From assembly GCA_903861125.1 (NCBI GenBank), contig CAIOTF010000015.1, positions 186,001-250,000 on the forward strand: 64,000 nucleotides of DNA. Direction: 5' to 3'. This DNA comes from an uncultured Ignavibacteriota bacterium. Its GTDB lineage: Bacteria > Bacteroidota > Ignavibacteria > UBA10030 > UBA8401. The notes beneath the pieces were generated by a model. It was not told the origin of the DNA. It did no database searches and saw only the letters and a program-made list of their open reading frames with translations. The stretch's first letter is position 1. Each line of letters opens with the position of its first letter. The position numbers were made by a program, and so were the translations under genes. This document shows, piece after piece, positions 18,266 through 27,804 of this stretch.

Positions 18266-21200
18266 ATGATGAAAATCAGTAATCAAACATTGAACTTTCT
18301 TGTCTTCTGGTTTTTAATACTCCCCAGTGCTATATCTTCTCTCTATTCCAAAACACTATTTGTACCGAATCAATATCGAACAATCCAATTTGCCATTAAT
18401 GGTGCACGCACCGGTGATACTGTTCTGGTCGATGATGGCATATATTACGAAAATCTTCGCATCAACAAGAATATCGTACTCGCCAGCCGCTTTATTATAG
18501 ACAGAGCCCCTTCCCATGTTTCCAAAACAATTATTGACGGGAGTAAACCGAGCAATGTACTCAAAGCAAGTGTAATCTATATTAGCGGTACAACAGACAC
18601 CAATTGTGTTATTGTAGGATTTACGCTTAGGCGCGGGACTGGTACATATCTGCATGTTCCTCCAGACCCTATTTGGAATTCCATACCGTACGGTTTTAGT
18701 GTACATAATATCGCCGGAGGGGGAATCCTCATCGATAATGCAAGCGCACGTATTGCTTATAACATTGTTACAGAAAACTCACTTTCCACACGATACAAAA
18801 ATAATTTTTCATTTGGAGCCGGTATTGGATCCAACGATTCAACCTACGGCATAAATATTCCACCGTATATCATTATAGAACATAATACGGTCATTCATAA
18901 TATTTCGGATGGAGATGAATTCGCTGAAGGGGGAGGTGTTGATATCGGGCAGCCGGGAATTATTCGCTTTAATACGATCACCGATAATCGTACCACTTCG
19001 CACAAGCGATCGGTAGGCGGCGGCGTTAATCTTTGTCAAAATTCAAATTTTGATCTTCTCCTCGATGGAAATTATATCTGCGGCAATTATGCAGACATTG
19101 GTGCCGGGATGATCGTTTCTTCCGGTTTTATCAGACGCGGGCGGTCGATTGTAACGAACAATATCTTTGTTGACAATGAGGCGTTTGAAGTTGGAGGCGG
19201 AGTGCATGTCGGGGGAGATTCGTATGTTCTCTTTATTAACAATACCGTTGTACGAAATACTGCGCTGGCAAGTGGCGGCGGAATCTTTGTGGAAAAAGAA
19301 TCTCATTGTAGTCTTATCAATAATATCATTTGGGGAAATAATGAAGAAGAGTTATCTGTTCATGGTGATTTCCATGCGATCTCAAATTTAATTGAAGGAG
19401 GACATACAGGACGAGACAACATTCGTGACGATCCGAAATTCCTTCCGGACGATTCACTTTATCGACTCTCACCCAATAGTCCATGTATTGGAACAGGAAC
19501 CGGCCGCATTTCGATCATAGAAAAATCATTTCCAATGCCGGATCATGATTTTTTCGGCCGCCAACGTCCTGTTCCGTACGGCACGTCGTGCGATATCGGA
19601 GCGATGGAATCGTCGTTTGAACCTTCTTTTACCGCAACGAAGATTCGGGAAACACGGAATGCGTCGAGTGATTCTAAATTTAAATTCACAATCGTTATTG
19701 ACCAAATCACTTTAGGTGATCGTGATCCGGTTACTTCCAAAATTATCCGTGCCGGGAAAATGCATACTGTACTCATCGTCAACGATTCCATCCGGTATAT
19801 ACTGAACGATTCTCTGCCTGTTCCTGCATTTGTAATTTCACCGGAGAATAATCTTATAGAACTGGAACTCATCGGCAGGGCAATGCAAAGGAATAAAGGG
19901 ATCAATGTCTCTTTCTGGATTGAAGGATTAGATTCTTATGTTTCGTTATTACCTAAAGCGCACGAAGTAATATACCGATGCTATTCAGAATTAAAACCTG
20001 GAAAGTATAAACTGTTTTTCCAGCCGCAGGATCAGGAAAACATTATTAGATATACCAACAAATTTTTCATAGAAATTATTGTCCAGCCGTACTGGTATCA
20101 ACGATGGTGGGCGTATGCCGTGTTTGGACTCGGCGTCATAGGTATCACCATCGGATTCTATCAAATGCAGGTTGCGCGAATACGGCTGGCTCAAAAACTT
20201 TCACGTGAGCAACTGCAAGCCGACAAGATCACGGAAATGAGCAATGTAAAATCCCGTTTTCTTGCAAATATCTCGCATGAACTGCGGACGCCGCTTACTC
20301 TGATCATCGGACCGATCGATGCATTGATCGCGCAGACAAATAATCAGGAATTCAAGGAACAATTAGGATATATTCAGCGAAATAGCCGAAAGCTGCTCCG
20401 GCTGATAGAACAGCTGTTACAATTTTCCCGGCTCGAATCAGGGAAAATTAAACTTCGTGTGTCGCCGATGAATGTTATACCGTTCCTCAGAAGAATCACC
20501 GGATACTATATAAGCCAGGCGGCAAAAAATCAGATCGACCTGCAGTTCGTCTCTTCTGTTGATACGATTCACGGTATGATCGATGCGGAAAAGATCGAAC
20601 ATATCCTGCAAAACTGTATTTCGAATGCGCTGAAATACACGCACTCCGGAGGGTCCATTACCATTCGCGCATGGCAGGAGAAAAATGAACTTGTCTTTTC
20701 CGTCAAGGATACCGGTGACGGGATCGCACCGGAACATCTGCCGCATGTGTTTGACCGCTTTTATCGTGTCGATCCGACGCACAAAATGGAAGGAACAGGG
20801 ATCGGCCTTTCTCTTTCAAAGGAACTGGCAGAGGTTCACCGTGGATCGATATTTTTGGACAGCGAACTCAGGAAAGGGACAACAGTCACAGTTCGCCTAC
20901 CGCTCTCAGGGTATACTGAAACGGAATTTTCATCAATACCGTATGTCCCTCAGGAGATTGAAACCATGAACAGTACGTCTTCTCCTCTTCCCGATCCCCC
21001 TTCCGGTGAAAAGGATGAGTTACCGATAATTCTGATTGCTGAAGACAATAACGATGCGAGGGGATTTATCCGGTTACAGCTTTCAAAACAATATACCGTG
21101 ATTGAGGCGTTGGATGGCGAAGATGCGCTGAATAAAACAAAATTTCAGATACCGGATATTGTGATCAGCGACGTGATGATGCCGAAGAAGAACGGATGGG

Positions 21201-21775
21201 AACTTTGCCGGGAATTGAAAAAGGATGAACGGACATCTCATATTCCGGTCATTTTGTTGACCGCCTTGGCCGAGAAAGATGATAAATTGAAGGGGCTTGA
21301 TTCCGGAGCTGATGATTATCTTATCAAACCGTTCGACGCCAAGGAACTGCTCACACGCGTACGGAATCTTTTGGAGATTAGAACTAAGCTCCGCGAGTCG
21401 TACGGAAAGACGGTTACGCTGAAACTGGGAGAAGTCTTTGTAACATCGCTCGACGATGCATTTCTGTATAAAGCATTCGGCATCGTTGATGCACATCTAT
21501 CGGAATCCGAATTCAGTGTTGAGGCATTTGCGCACGAGATGTTCCTCAGCAGAACACAACTGCAGCGTAAAATTAAAGCAGTCACAAATTTTTCTCCTAG
21601 TGATTTTATCCGGCACCTCCGGTTGCAGCGTGCAAAAGAACTTCTGGAAAAAAATGCCGGTACGGTGGCCGAGATCGCGGACCGTGTCGGATTTAACAAT
21701 CATTCATACTTCGCAAAATGCTTTCAGGAACAATTCGGAATCCTCCCCAATCACATTCGCAATCCTCATAAATAA
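18266..21775 (+). CDS. HTCS-like hybrid regulator with extracytoplasmic right-handed beta-helix sensor
   Basis: 1169 residues. Signal peptide (about 1-29). Right-handed parallel beta-helix ectodomain (about 30-450; repeated coils such as GGGILIDN, GGGVDIG, GGGVHVGG, GGGIFVE with NN/NT turns). A Y_Y_Y-like segment (about 540-605, SELKPGKYKLFF). Transmembrane helix (about 613-635). HisKA with His about 671 (ISHELRTPL). HATPase (NALKYT, DTGDGI, GTGIGLSL). Receiver with Asp about 969 (VISDVMMPKKNG). AraC-type HTH (about 1065-1165). In Bacteroidota, hybrid two-component systems usually carry beta-propeller sensors and control polysaccharide-use genes; here the sensor is a beta-helix. Its N terminus (VPNQYRTIQFAINGA, HVSKTIIDGS) is homologous to the secreted proteins at 21927 and 46134. 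The likely target is the adjacent secreted gene (inference). Confidence 0.92.
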   Translation: MMKISNQTLNFLVFWFLILPSAISSLYSKTLFVPNQYRTIQFAINGARTGDTVLVDDGIYYENLRINKNIVLASRFIIDRAPSHVSKTIIDGSKPSNVLKASVIYISGTTDTNCVIVGFTLRRGTGTYLHVPPDPIWNSIPYGFSVHNIAGGGILIDNASARIAYNIVTENSLSTRYKNNFSFGAGIGSNDSTYGINIPPYIIIEHNTVIHNISDGDEFAEGGGVDIGQPGIIRFNTITDNRTTSHKRSVGGGVNLCQNSNFDLLLDGNYICGNYADIGAGMIVSSGFIRRGRSIVTNNIFVDNEAFEVGGGVHVGGDSYVLFINNTVVRNTALASGGGIFVEKESHCSLINNIIWGNNEEELSVHGDFHAISNLIEGGHTGRDNIRDDPKFLPDDSLYRLSPNSPCIGTGTGRISIIEKSFPMPDHDFFGRQRPVPYGTSCDIGAMESSFEPSFTATKIRETRNASSDSKFKFTIVIDQITLGDRDPVTSKIIRAGKMHTVLIVNDSIRYILNDSLPVPAFVISPENNLIELELIGRAMQRNKGINVSFWIEGLDSYVSLLPKAHEVIYRCYSELKPGKYKLFFQPQDQENIIRYTNKFFIEIIVQPYWYQRWWAYAVFGLGVIGITIGFYQMQVARIRLAQKLSREQLQADKITEMSNVKSRFLANISHELRTPLTLIIGPIDALIAQTNNQEFKEQLGYIQRNSRKLLRLIEQLLQFSRLESGKIKLRVSPMNVIPFLRRITGYYISQAAKNQIDLQFVSSVDTIHGMIDAEKIEHILQNCISNALKYTHSGGSITIRAWQEKNELVFSVKDTGDGIAPEHLPHVFDRFYRVDPTHKMEGTGIGLSLSKELAEVHRGSIFLDSELRKGTTVTVRLPLSGYTETEFSSIPYVPQEIETMNSTSSPLPDPPSGEKDELPIILIAEDNNDARGFIRLQLSKQYTVIEALDGEDALNKTKFQIPDIVISDVMMPKKNGWELCRELKKDERTSHIPVILLTALAEKDDKLKGLDSGADDYLIKPFDAKELLTRVRNLLEIRTKLRESYGKTVTLKLGEVFVTSLDDAFLYKAFGIVDAHLSESEFSVEAFAHEMFLSRTQLQRKIKAVTNFSPSDFIRHLRLQRAKELLEKNAGTVAEIADRVGFNNHSYFAKCFQEQFGILPNHIRNPHK

Positions 21776-21926
21776 TACCTTTTTGTCCTGTTTTGTTTAA
21801 CCCCTCATTGGTAAAGAATGCATCATCAGTGGTATAGTTTGCACCACTGGTGTTAACGCATTGCACTCATCATTTAATATTTTTGGTCAGTTTTGAAATA
21901 CTCATCACCAACCATTGGAGGCTAGC

Positions 21927-24896
21927 ATGCGTAAACATGTCGTTGTCGATGTTACATTCCTGCTGTTCGCTTTTCTTTTTATTTCAAATGCAACAACACG
22001 TAAGGTCCCGCAGGATTATGCAAAAATACAATCGGCGATCAATGCGGCGGTGAATGGTGATACGGTGCTTGTAGCGGAAGGAACATACATCGAAAATATT
22101 GTTATCAATAAAAAAATCATTCTTGCAAGCCAATTCTATTTGGATAAAGATACTTCACACATATCAAAAACAATCATCGATGGCAGTACACCAACACATG
22201 CGGACAGTGGAACGGTGGTTGTCTTTACTGCGGGAACTGACTCTACAACACTGGTAACCGGATTTACCATCACTAACGGAACCGGTATGAAACTCATTTG
22301 GGCGAATTATAACTGCCGCTATGGAGGTGGGGTTGCATATACAGAACTTGGCGGAGGAATTATAAGAAATAATATTATTTCAAAAAATACTGTCACGGTT
22401 CCTGCTGGTTTTTATGGCGGAGCAGCAGGCATTGCTGCGTGGGGATCAAATCTACAAACGAGACCACACAAAGCAATCATTGAGAACAATATCATCGAGA
22501 ATAATATGGTTGTGCCAACGGGAGCAACCAGTTTCACCGAGGTAGGTGGCATAGGAGTATGGGAGGGATATTGCAGGATCACGGGAAACGTTGTTCGAAA
22601 TAACACGGTTCAATGGCTTCATCAAACAGGTTCTTGTACGGGCGGCGGGATATTGGTAGATTCTGAAAACGGTGGGAACGATTCAATGATCGTCATCGGC
22701 AATACTGTTGTCGGAAACAAGTCGCGTCAGGGAGGCGGTATCACGGTCGCTGGCAACGGGAACCGAGCATTAATCCAAAGCAATACCGTCATTGGAAATA
22801 CTGGGGATATTGCGGGAGGAGGAATCTTCCTTTTTTATAAACTGGTTAATGCAAAAGTAATAAACAATTATGTTTCAAAAAACATTTCTCCGCAAGGCGG
22901 CGGTATCCGGATAGATCAGGCTAGTATCTGCTATATCGCCAATAATATCATCACTCAGAATACAGCGAGCACGTCTGGAGGCGGTATAAACCTCATTTCT
23001 TCATCCAATATTCAATTGGTCAATAACACCATTGTTGGGAATAGTAATAATGGAGTTGAGGCAATCAACGGTGCATCCGCACAAGCATTCAATAATATCA
23101 TTTGGAACAATACACCATCGCCTATGACTGGTACGATATACTCATTAAATAATTTAATAAGCGATCCAAAATTTATACCAAACGATTCGCTCTATACTCT
23201 TTCAGCGTTAAGTCCGGCTATAGGCGCAGGTAGTACTTCAACAACAGTTGGCTATGTTTTGCTTACCGCACCTGCTTTAGATTATTCTGGTTCTTCCCGT
23301 CCGAATCCATCATGGAGCAATCCTGATCTTGGTTCGATGGAATCTTCTCGGGCATTCCCGGGAGGTAACGCAATTCGTGTTCCGCAAGATCAATCCACAA
23401 TTCAAAAAGGAATAAATGCGGCACAAAATGGCGATGTTGTTCTTGTTTCGGAGGGTACATATAAAGAGAATATTGTCATCACCAAAAAAATAACGGTGGC
23501 AAGTCTTTATTTCATTGATAAAGACACGTCACATATTTCAAAAACCATAATTGATGGATCTGCTCCTTCCAGTGTCGATTCCGCTGCTGTTATAACCATT
23601 GACGGATCAACAGATACAACTACGATGATCATTGGATTTACAGTCAGTGGCGGCAGAGGCAACCGAAGAGTTACTACTGATCCCTTGGTGTATCGAACAG
23701 GAACAGGCATTGACGTCGCCGGCGGAGGCGCAACAATTCGCAAGAACTCCATCACCGCCAACAATGTAACAGCATCGACAAGCGTAAGTGCCGTTGTCAA
23801 TATCTGGGATGTTACTGATATCAAAGGAATCTCATTTGTTATTGTCGAAGACAATACTATTTCAGACAATGTATTAAATGGCGCTCCATCAGTTGAGGGT
23901 GGCGCCCTTGCGATTGGTCATAGTAGCAGAATTATCGGCAACCGGATACTTCGAAATTCCATTATCGGAAAAAGCGCGGGTTTTGGTGCAGCAGCACAAA
24001 TATGGAATGGCACAATAACATTTGAAAGGAACCTTATTGCGAATAACTATGCCTCTACATGGGGCGGAGCGATACAGACAAATCTGATTGGAGGTATGAT
24101 CATTCTCCTGGACAACATTATAGCAAACAATTCCGCCGGATTGCAAGGTGGTGCAATATGGGCAAGGTGGGCAACGTCAAAAGTATTTTCAATTAATAAT
24201 ACCATAATCGGAAACACAAGTCCGGCTGGAAGCGGACTCTTTTTCAGGGATACTGCGTCGTTTACAGGAATCAATACCGTCCTTTGGAATACGGGCGGAT
24301 CGGAGATATCGAACGTAAACAATGGCCGCATTGCACTCTCCTACTCTGATATACAATTCGGTTTTGCAGGGACAGGAAATATTAACAGCGATCCACTCTT
24401 AAAATCCACTAATATTGATTCTCTCGGAATGTTGAAATCGGGCAGCCCATGCATCAATGCCGGATCAGGAAGGCAAATAGTGTCAGGCTCAGTGCTTACT
24501 GCGCCTCTCATCGATTTTTATGGAAATATTCATGGTGTTACTCAAAGACCGGATATCGGAGCAGTTGAAGATGGAACATTTATTAATGATCCTACATGGG
24601 GAGTAAAAGAGCTCCTCACCAATCGTCTTCCGGAAGCATTTGAGTTATCTCAAAATTATCCTAACCCGTTCAATCCATCAACAACAATTCGGTATGCACT
24701 CCCCTCCTCTTCACAGGTCAAACTGGTTATCTATGATCTGCTTGGACGGGAAATCACAACGCTTGTTGACGAGGAACAATCGGCGGGATGGAAGGAAGTG
24801 GAGTGGAATGCTGGCGGTGCGTCATCAGGAATTTATTTCTATAAAATATCCGCAGGTACGTTTGTTGAAACAAAGAAGATGGTGGTTGTAAAATAA
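21927..24896 (+). CDS. Secreted double beta-helix protein with T9SS tail
   Basis: 989 residues from ATG 21927, with GGAGG 4-5 nt upstream. Signal peptide (about 1-24), then two homologous right-handed beta-helix domains (about 27-475 and 483-905). Each opens with the same element (VPQDYAKIQSAINAAVNGD and VPQDQSTIQKGINAAQNGD; both then HISKTIIDGS), showing internal duplication. T9SS tail about 912-989 (ELSQNYPNPFNPST, VIYDLLGREI). Beta-helix proteins of this pectin-lyase-like type are often polysaccharide lyases or adhesins. No lyase active site can be identified, so carbohydrate binding is as likely as catalysis. It lies directly downstream of the beta-helix sensor gene, whose ectodomain belongs to the same family. 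Confidence 0.9.
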   Translation: MRKHVVVDVTFLLFAFLFISNATTRKVPQDYAKIQSAINAAVNGDTVLVAEGTYIENIVINKKIILASQFYLDKDTSHISKTIIDGSTPTHADSGTVVVFTAGTDSTTLVTGFTITNGTGMKLIWANYNCRYGGGVAYTELGGGIIRNNIISKNTVTVPAGFYGGAAGIAAWGSNLQTRPHKAIIENNIIENNMVVPTGATSFTEVGGIGVWEGYCRITGNVVRNNTVQWLHQTGSCTGGGILVDSENGGNDSMIVIGNTVVGNKSRQGGGITVAGNGNRALIQSNTVIGNTGDIAGGGIFLFYKLVNAKVINNYVSKNISPQGGGIRIDQASICYIANNIITQNTASTSGGGINLISSSNIQLVNNTIVGNSNNGVEAINGASAQAFNNIIWNNTPSPMTGTIYSLNNLISDPKFIPNDSLYTLSALSPAIGAGSTSTTVGYVLLTAPALDYSGSSRPNPSWSNPDLGSMESSRAFPGGNAIRVPQDQSTIQKGINAAQNGDVVLVSEGTYKENIVITKKITVASLYFIDKDTSHISKTIIDGSAPSSVDSAAVITIDGSTDTTTMIIGFTVSGGRGNRRVTTDPLVYRTGTGIDVAGGGATIRKNSITANNVTASTSVSAVVNIWDVTDIKGISFVIVEDNTISDNVLNGAPSVEGGALAIGHSSRIIGNRILRNSIIGKSAGFGAAAQIWNGTITFERNLIANNYASTWGGAIQTNLIGGMIILLDNIIANNSAGLQGGAIWARWATSKVFSINNTIIGNTSPAGSGLFFRDTASFTGINTVLWNTGGSEISNVNNGRIALSYSDIQFGFAGTGNINSDPLLKSTNIDSLGMLKSGSPCINAGSGRQIVSGSVLTAPLIDFYGNIHGVTQRPDIGAVEDGTFINDPTWGVKELLTNRLPEAFELSQNYPNPFNPSTTIRYALPSSSQVKLVIYDLLGREITTLVDEEQSAGWKEVEWNAGGASSGIYFYKISAGTFVETKKMVVVK

Positions 24897-24926
24897 ATTT
24901 GATGGCACGAATAATGCGAGGTAATA

Positions 24927-25127
24927 ATGTTAAAACCGGGTATTGCCACAATCGTCACGTTATTTAAGACATCATGCTGCCGTGCTGTATTGATAATCAT
25001 CTTTGTTTCCTCACTGTTGCTTATTCCTTACGAATTATTTTTTATCAATGCTGTCATCGTTTTGATCATACTACGGTTTTTAATGAAAAATGTACGAACG
25101 TCTTCCACAGAACTTTCACAAGAGTGA
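24927..25127 (+). CDS. Small membrane protein with LLLxPYELFF motif (paralog 1)
   Basis: 66 residues; GAGG sits 5 nt before ATG 24927. Two hydrophobic segments (about 19-36 and 40-52) are separated by a short PYELFFINA turn. The core (CC..., SSLLLIPYELFF, LRFLMKNV) matches the protein at 30571 (SLLLLPYELFF, LRILEKNI), so both belong to one unrecognised family. Function unknown. It follows the secreted beta-helix gene by 30 bp and could be cotranscribed. Confidence 0.65.
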   Translation: MLKPGIATIVTLFKTSCCRAVLIIIFVSSLLLIPYELFFINAVIVLIILRFLMKNVRTSSTELSQE

Positions 25128-25279
25128 TTGGACAACCTTGGGACCTTTAATATCCCGGATGAAGTGAAATTGATCGTCATCGGATTGTTCATAGCAATCC
25201 GATGGCTGAACAATTGTTATTTTCTGCCCAATGAGCCGTGATCTTTGTAATAACATTTGAGAACTATATATTTTTTTAC

Positions 25280-25310
25280 TTGATTCAATAATATTATCAA
25301 CGTACGTTTG
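25280..25310 (+). promoter_or_regulatory. Promoter of leader element A
   Basis: TTG (25280-25282), 20-bp spacer, TACGTTTG (25303-25310): a full match to the Bacteroidota TTG-N20-TAnnTTTG promoter. Identical TACGTTTG boxes at the same spacing precede the leader copies at 45810 and 54931. Confidence 0.75.
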
Positions 25311-25450
25311 TTCCGTTAAAACTGAAATTCGGCGGCTCTTGCCACGAATTGGATCCTGGGAGTCGTACAAAATATTCAGATCCATCATCTTCCCCCTTTC
25401 CATCCTCCGGCACAGCCGAAGCGATAAATCCGATACATTCAAGACATTTT
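25311..25450 (+). ncRNA. Structured 5' leader element, copy A
   Basis: Transcribed leader of the TlpA-like gene. Hairpin 1: ATTCG (25327-25331) ... CGAAT (25345-25349) around GGC-TCTT-GCC. Then TTGGATCCTGGGA, a spacer, and the pyrimidine run TTCCCCCTTTCCATC that can pair with it. Hairpin 2: CGGC-ACA-GCCG (25408-25418). The tail is AAATCC...CAAGAC. The same order of elements occurs at 31222, 41990 and 45810 with base-pair-preserving changes. Confidence 0.65.
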
Positions 25451-25485
25451 TATCCTTTATTTCCCATTGCGTAAACACTGCTTAT

Positions 25486-26004
25486 ATGAACATTTGCAAT
25501 ATTTTAAAAAAGTGTCTGTTCCTCATGTTTCTGCTCTTTGCCGGAATTCCTAACCTTAATGCACAGGAACAGACTACTACAAACTTCAGCGCCGAAACAA
25601 TGAACGGCGAGATCGTTTCTCTCTCCGACTATCTGAAGAACGGTCCGGTCTATGTAAGTTTCTGGACAACGTGGTGCGAACCGTGTAAGGCAGAGCTGAA
25701 GATGTTAAAAGCTTTGGCTGATACATACCGTCCCCGCGGACTGACAATCCTTGCTATCAACAAGGATGATCCAAAAACAGCGGCAAAGGTGAAGGCATAT
25801 GTTCGCTCTCAAAAATTCACTTTTCCCGTTCTTGTCGATCCGGATGAACGGATCTTTAAGCAACTGAACGGGTCACAGGTTCCTTATTCTCTGCTCATCG
25901 ATACTCATGGAACGGTCGTACGCAGACGGACCGGATACTTGGCCGGTGATGAAAAAACCATCGCGAAGGATTTTGACGATATTCTTTCGGGAAAGACAGA
26001 ATAG
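25486..26004 (+). CDS. TlpA-like thiol-disulfide oxidoreductase
   Basis: 172 residues from ATG 25486; longer frames would translate the conserved leader and are rejected. Signal peptide ending near NLNAQ (about 1-24). Thioredoxin fold of the TlpA/ResA class: SFWTTWCEPCKAE (active Cys about 64 and 67), the insertion between strands (AINKDDPKTAAKV), and the cis-Pro region QVPYSLLIDTHG. Acts in the periplasm, reducing disulfides or supporting cytochrome or outer-membrane protein maturation. Followed within 85 bp by a predicted outer-membrane protein and then a secreted Omp28-like thiol protein, a recurrent neighbourhood that suggests a shared redox or export role. Preceded by structured leader copy A. 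Confidence 0.9.
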   Translation: MNICNILKKCLFLMFLLFAGIPNLNAQEQTTTNFSAETMNGEIVSLSDYLKNGPVYVSFWTTWCEPCKAELKMLKALADTYRPRGLTILAINKDDPKTAAKVKAYVRSQKFTFPVLVDPDERIFKQLNGSQVPYSLLIDTHGTVVRRRTGYLAGDEKTIAKDFDDILSGKTE

Positions 26005-26089
26005 ATTGAATAGAATTCATTCCTTACATCTATTTTGTTGTCATTCCAAACGGCTGCATGAACAAAGAAGTCAGGCGGAGAGTCTAGAC

Positions 26090-27730
26090 ATGACATTGAA
26101 TGGTTGCAACACCTCGACTTCGCTCGGTGTGACAATCTTGATTTTATTTTTCTTGATAAGCGTTAACCAAATTTCTGCCCAATCAGTCACAACATCCGTC
26201 AGCAATGTGATGAAATACGGACTCGGGAACGAAGTAACGATTAACGGCAAGGAGCGGAAGGAATATGTTGAGAATCTCGCCGATGTCCGTCTTGGATTCA
26301 ACAATTTAACGGTCGGTTTCCGGCTGGAGCTGAGTGATCCGCCTGAATTCGGTGTCCGGTACCGAGGACTGAAAAAAAAGTTTATCGAATTCAATACTGA
26401 AGAAGTAACGCTGCGAGCCGGCGATCTGTACGCACTGTTCAACCGCGGCACGTCGCTTCATCTGTTCGAGAACCGGACATTAGCGTACGATTCGGGGATC
26501 GAAGGAGCATATGCACAGTACCGTTCGTCGTGGTTCCGCGCCGCACTTATATCCGGCGTGCTTGATTTTGTCGACCCCGTCACGGTATATCTTCTTTCTC
26601 CGCGTCACGATCTGTATTCACTGCGCGGAGCGCTGGCGGAAATTACTCCTTTTCCATTCGTATCGATCGGAGCAAGTTTTGTTTCATCCGATGCGGAGAT
26701 ATCGAACGCCATGACGCTCGTGCCTGACAAAGTCAAAGCGGATCTTCCGGAATTGTTCATGACGGTGCGTACCGGTCCTGTGGATTTCTTTGCTTCATAT
26801 ACGATGCGGAACGTCTATAATAAGAATAAAGCAAAATGGGAAGAGGGAAATGCGTTGTATAGTTCACTGTCACACACGGGTGAGGGATACGGTGTCACGA
26901 TAGAATATAAAAATTATCGTTTCGATATCGTCGATCCGTCGGGAGCCGATCCTTTCCGCATCACGCGCATGATGCCGTTCCAGAATCCGCCGACCGTTAA
27001 AAAAGAACATTCGTATACCACGTTGTCGCGGTATCCGCATCTTGTCGATTTTAACGACGAAGTGGGTGTTCAAACGGATCTCTATTACAGTATCATGGAT
27101 GGGACTACGCTGAACCTGAGCGGATCGATGGCAAGCCGACATTACCGTTATATTCTGAACAGATCAACATTTGTCTCCGCCCGGAACGAAGCAGGATCTC
27201 CACTGCTCCCTTCGCTGGACAAATCCCGGTCGCCGTTCTGGGAAATCACCGCGGACATTGAACATTTTCTGAATGAAGAGGGATCGTATGTGAAAGCCGG
27301 ATTCGACCGCCGATGCGATTACACATTTTTTGAGTTCGGATCGACCTATATTAACATGACGGGAATTCCGATACAGGTGCAATGGATGCTGGATGAAACG
27401 TGGAGCGTAAAGACAACGGTTGAGCAGCAATGGGTGTATCACAGCGCATACCAGACAGACAAATCGTCGTTCGATCTGCTGTTCTCTCTGGAAATCTCCA
27501 AATCGCCTGAGTGGTCAGCGGGAATACGCAGAGAATCCACAACAAATCCGTTCGATCCGACCCGCCGCAGTATCTGGATCGCGGTCGACGGATCGTACCG
27601 GATAGGACGTTCTCATACGGTATATCTTTCCGTCGGCGATGAACGGGGCGGTCAGGTATGTGCCAACGGCATTTGCCGTCAGATCAATCCGTTCAGCGGC
27701 TTCAGATTTTCAATAATCAGTCAATTATAA
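26090..27730 (+). CDS. Outer-membrane beta-barrel protein of a TlpA neighbourhood (DUF6029-like)
   Basis: 546 residues from ATG 26090 (GGAG 9 nt upstream). Signal-like hydrophobic segment (VTILILFFLISVNQISAQ), then a long series of amphipathic strands (GVRYRGL, VTLRAGDLYALF, DLYSLRGALAEI, YSIMDGTTLNLSGS) ending FRFSIISQL, typical of large barrels. The family name is tentative. Oddity: the first ~18 codons contain no Lys or Arg, and the DNA there (CACCTCGACTTCGCTCGGTG) looks like an intergenic repeat, so the true start or n-region is uncertain; an upstream start adding KR-rich residues is possible. It sits between the TlpA gene and the Omp28-like gene. Confidence 0.78.
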   Translation: MTLNGCNTSTSLGVTILILFFLISVNQISAQSVTTSVSNVMKYGLGNEVTINGKERKEYVENLADVRLGFNNLTVGFRLELSDPPEFGVRYRGLKKKFIEFNTEEVTLRAGDLYALFNRGTSLHLFENRTLAYDSGIEGAYAQYRSSWFRAALISGVLDFVDPVTVYLLSPRHDLYSLRGALAEITPFPFVSIGASFVSSDAEISNAMTLVPDKVKADLPELFMTVRTGPVDFFASYTMRNVYNKNKAKWEEGNALYSSLSHTGEGYGVTIEYKNYRFDIVDPSGADPFRITRMMPFQNPPTVKKEHSYTTLSRYPHLVDFNDEVGVQTDLYYSIMDGTTLNLSGSMASRHYRYILNRSTFVSARNEAGSPLLPSLDKSRSPFWEITADIEHFLNEEGSYVKAGFDRRCDYTFFEFGSTYINMTGIPIQVQWMLDETWSVKTTVEQQWVYHSAYQTDKSSFDLLFSLEISKSPEWSAGIRRESTTNPFDPTRRSIWIAVDGSYRIGRSHTVYLSVGDERGGQVCANGICRQINPFSGFRFSIISQL

Positions 27731-27804
27731 TCAGGTTTTTTTACAAAGGGCTACACAATGTCAAAATTTTTAGTATTTTACCAAAACCTGTCAGGGAGAT
27801 CACA

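Noticed and set aside
25339-25485. Longer N terminus of the TlpA-like protein
   Set aside because: It would translate the conserved leader element and place about 49 extra residues before a good signal peptide.
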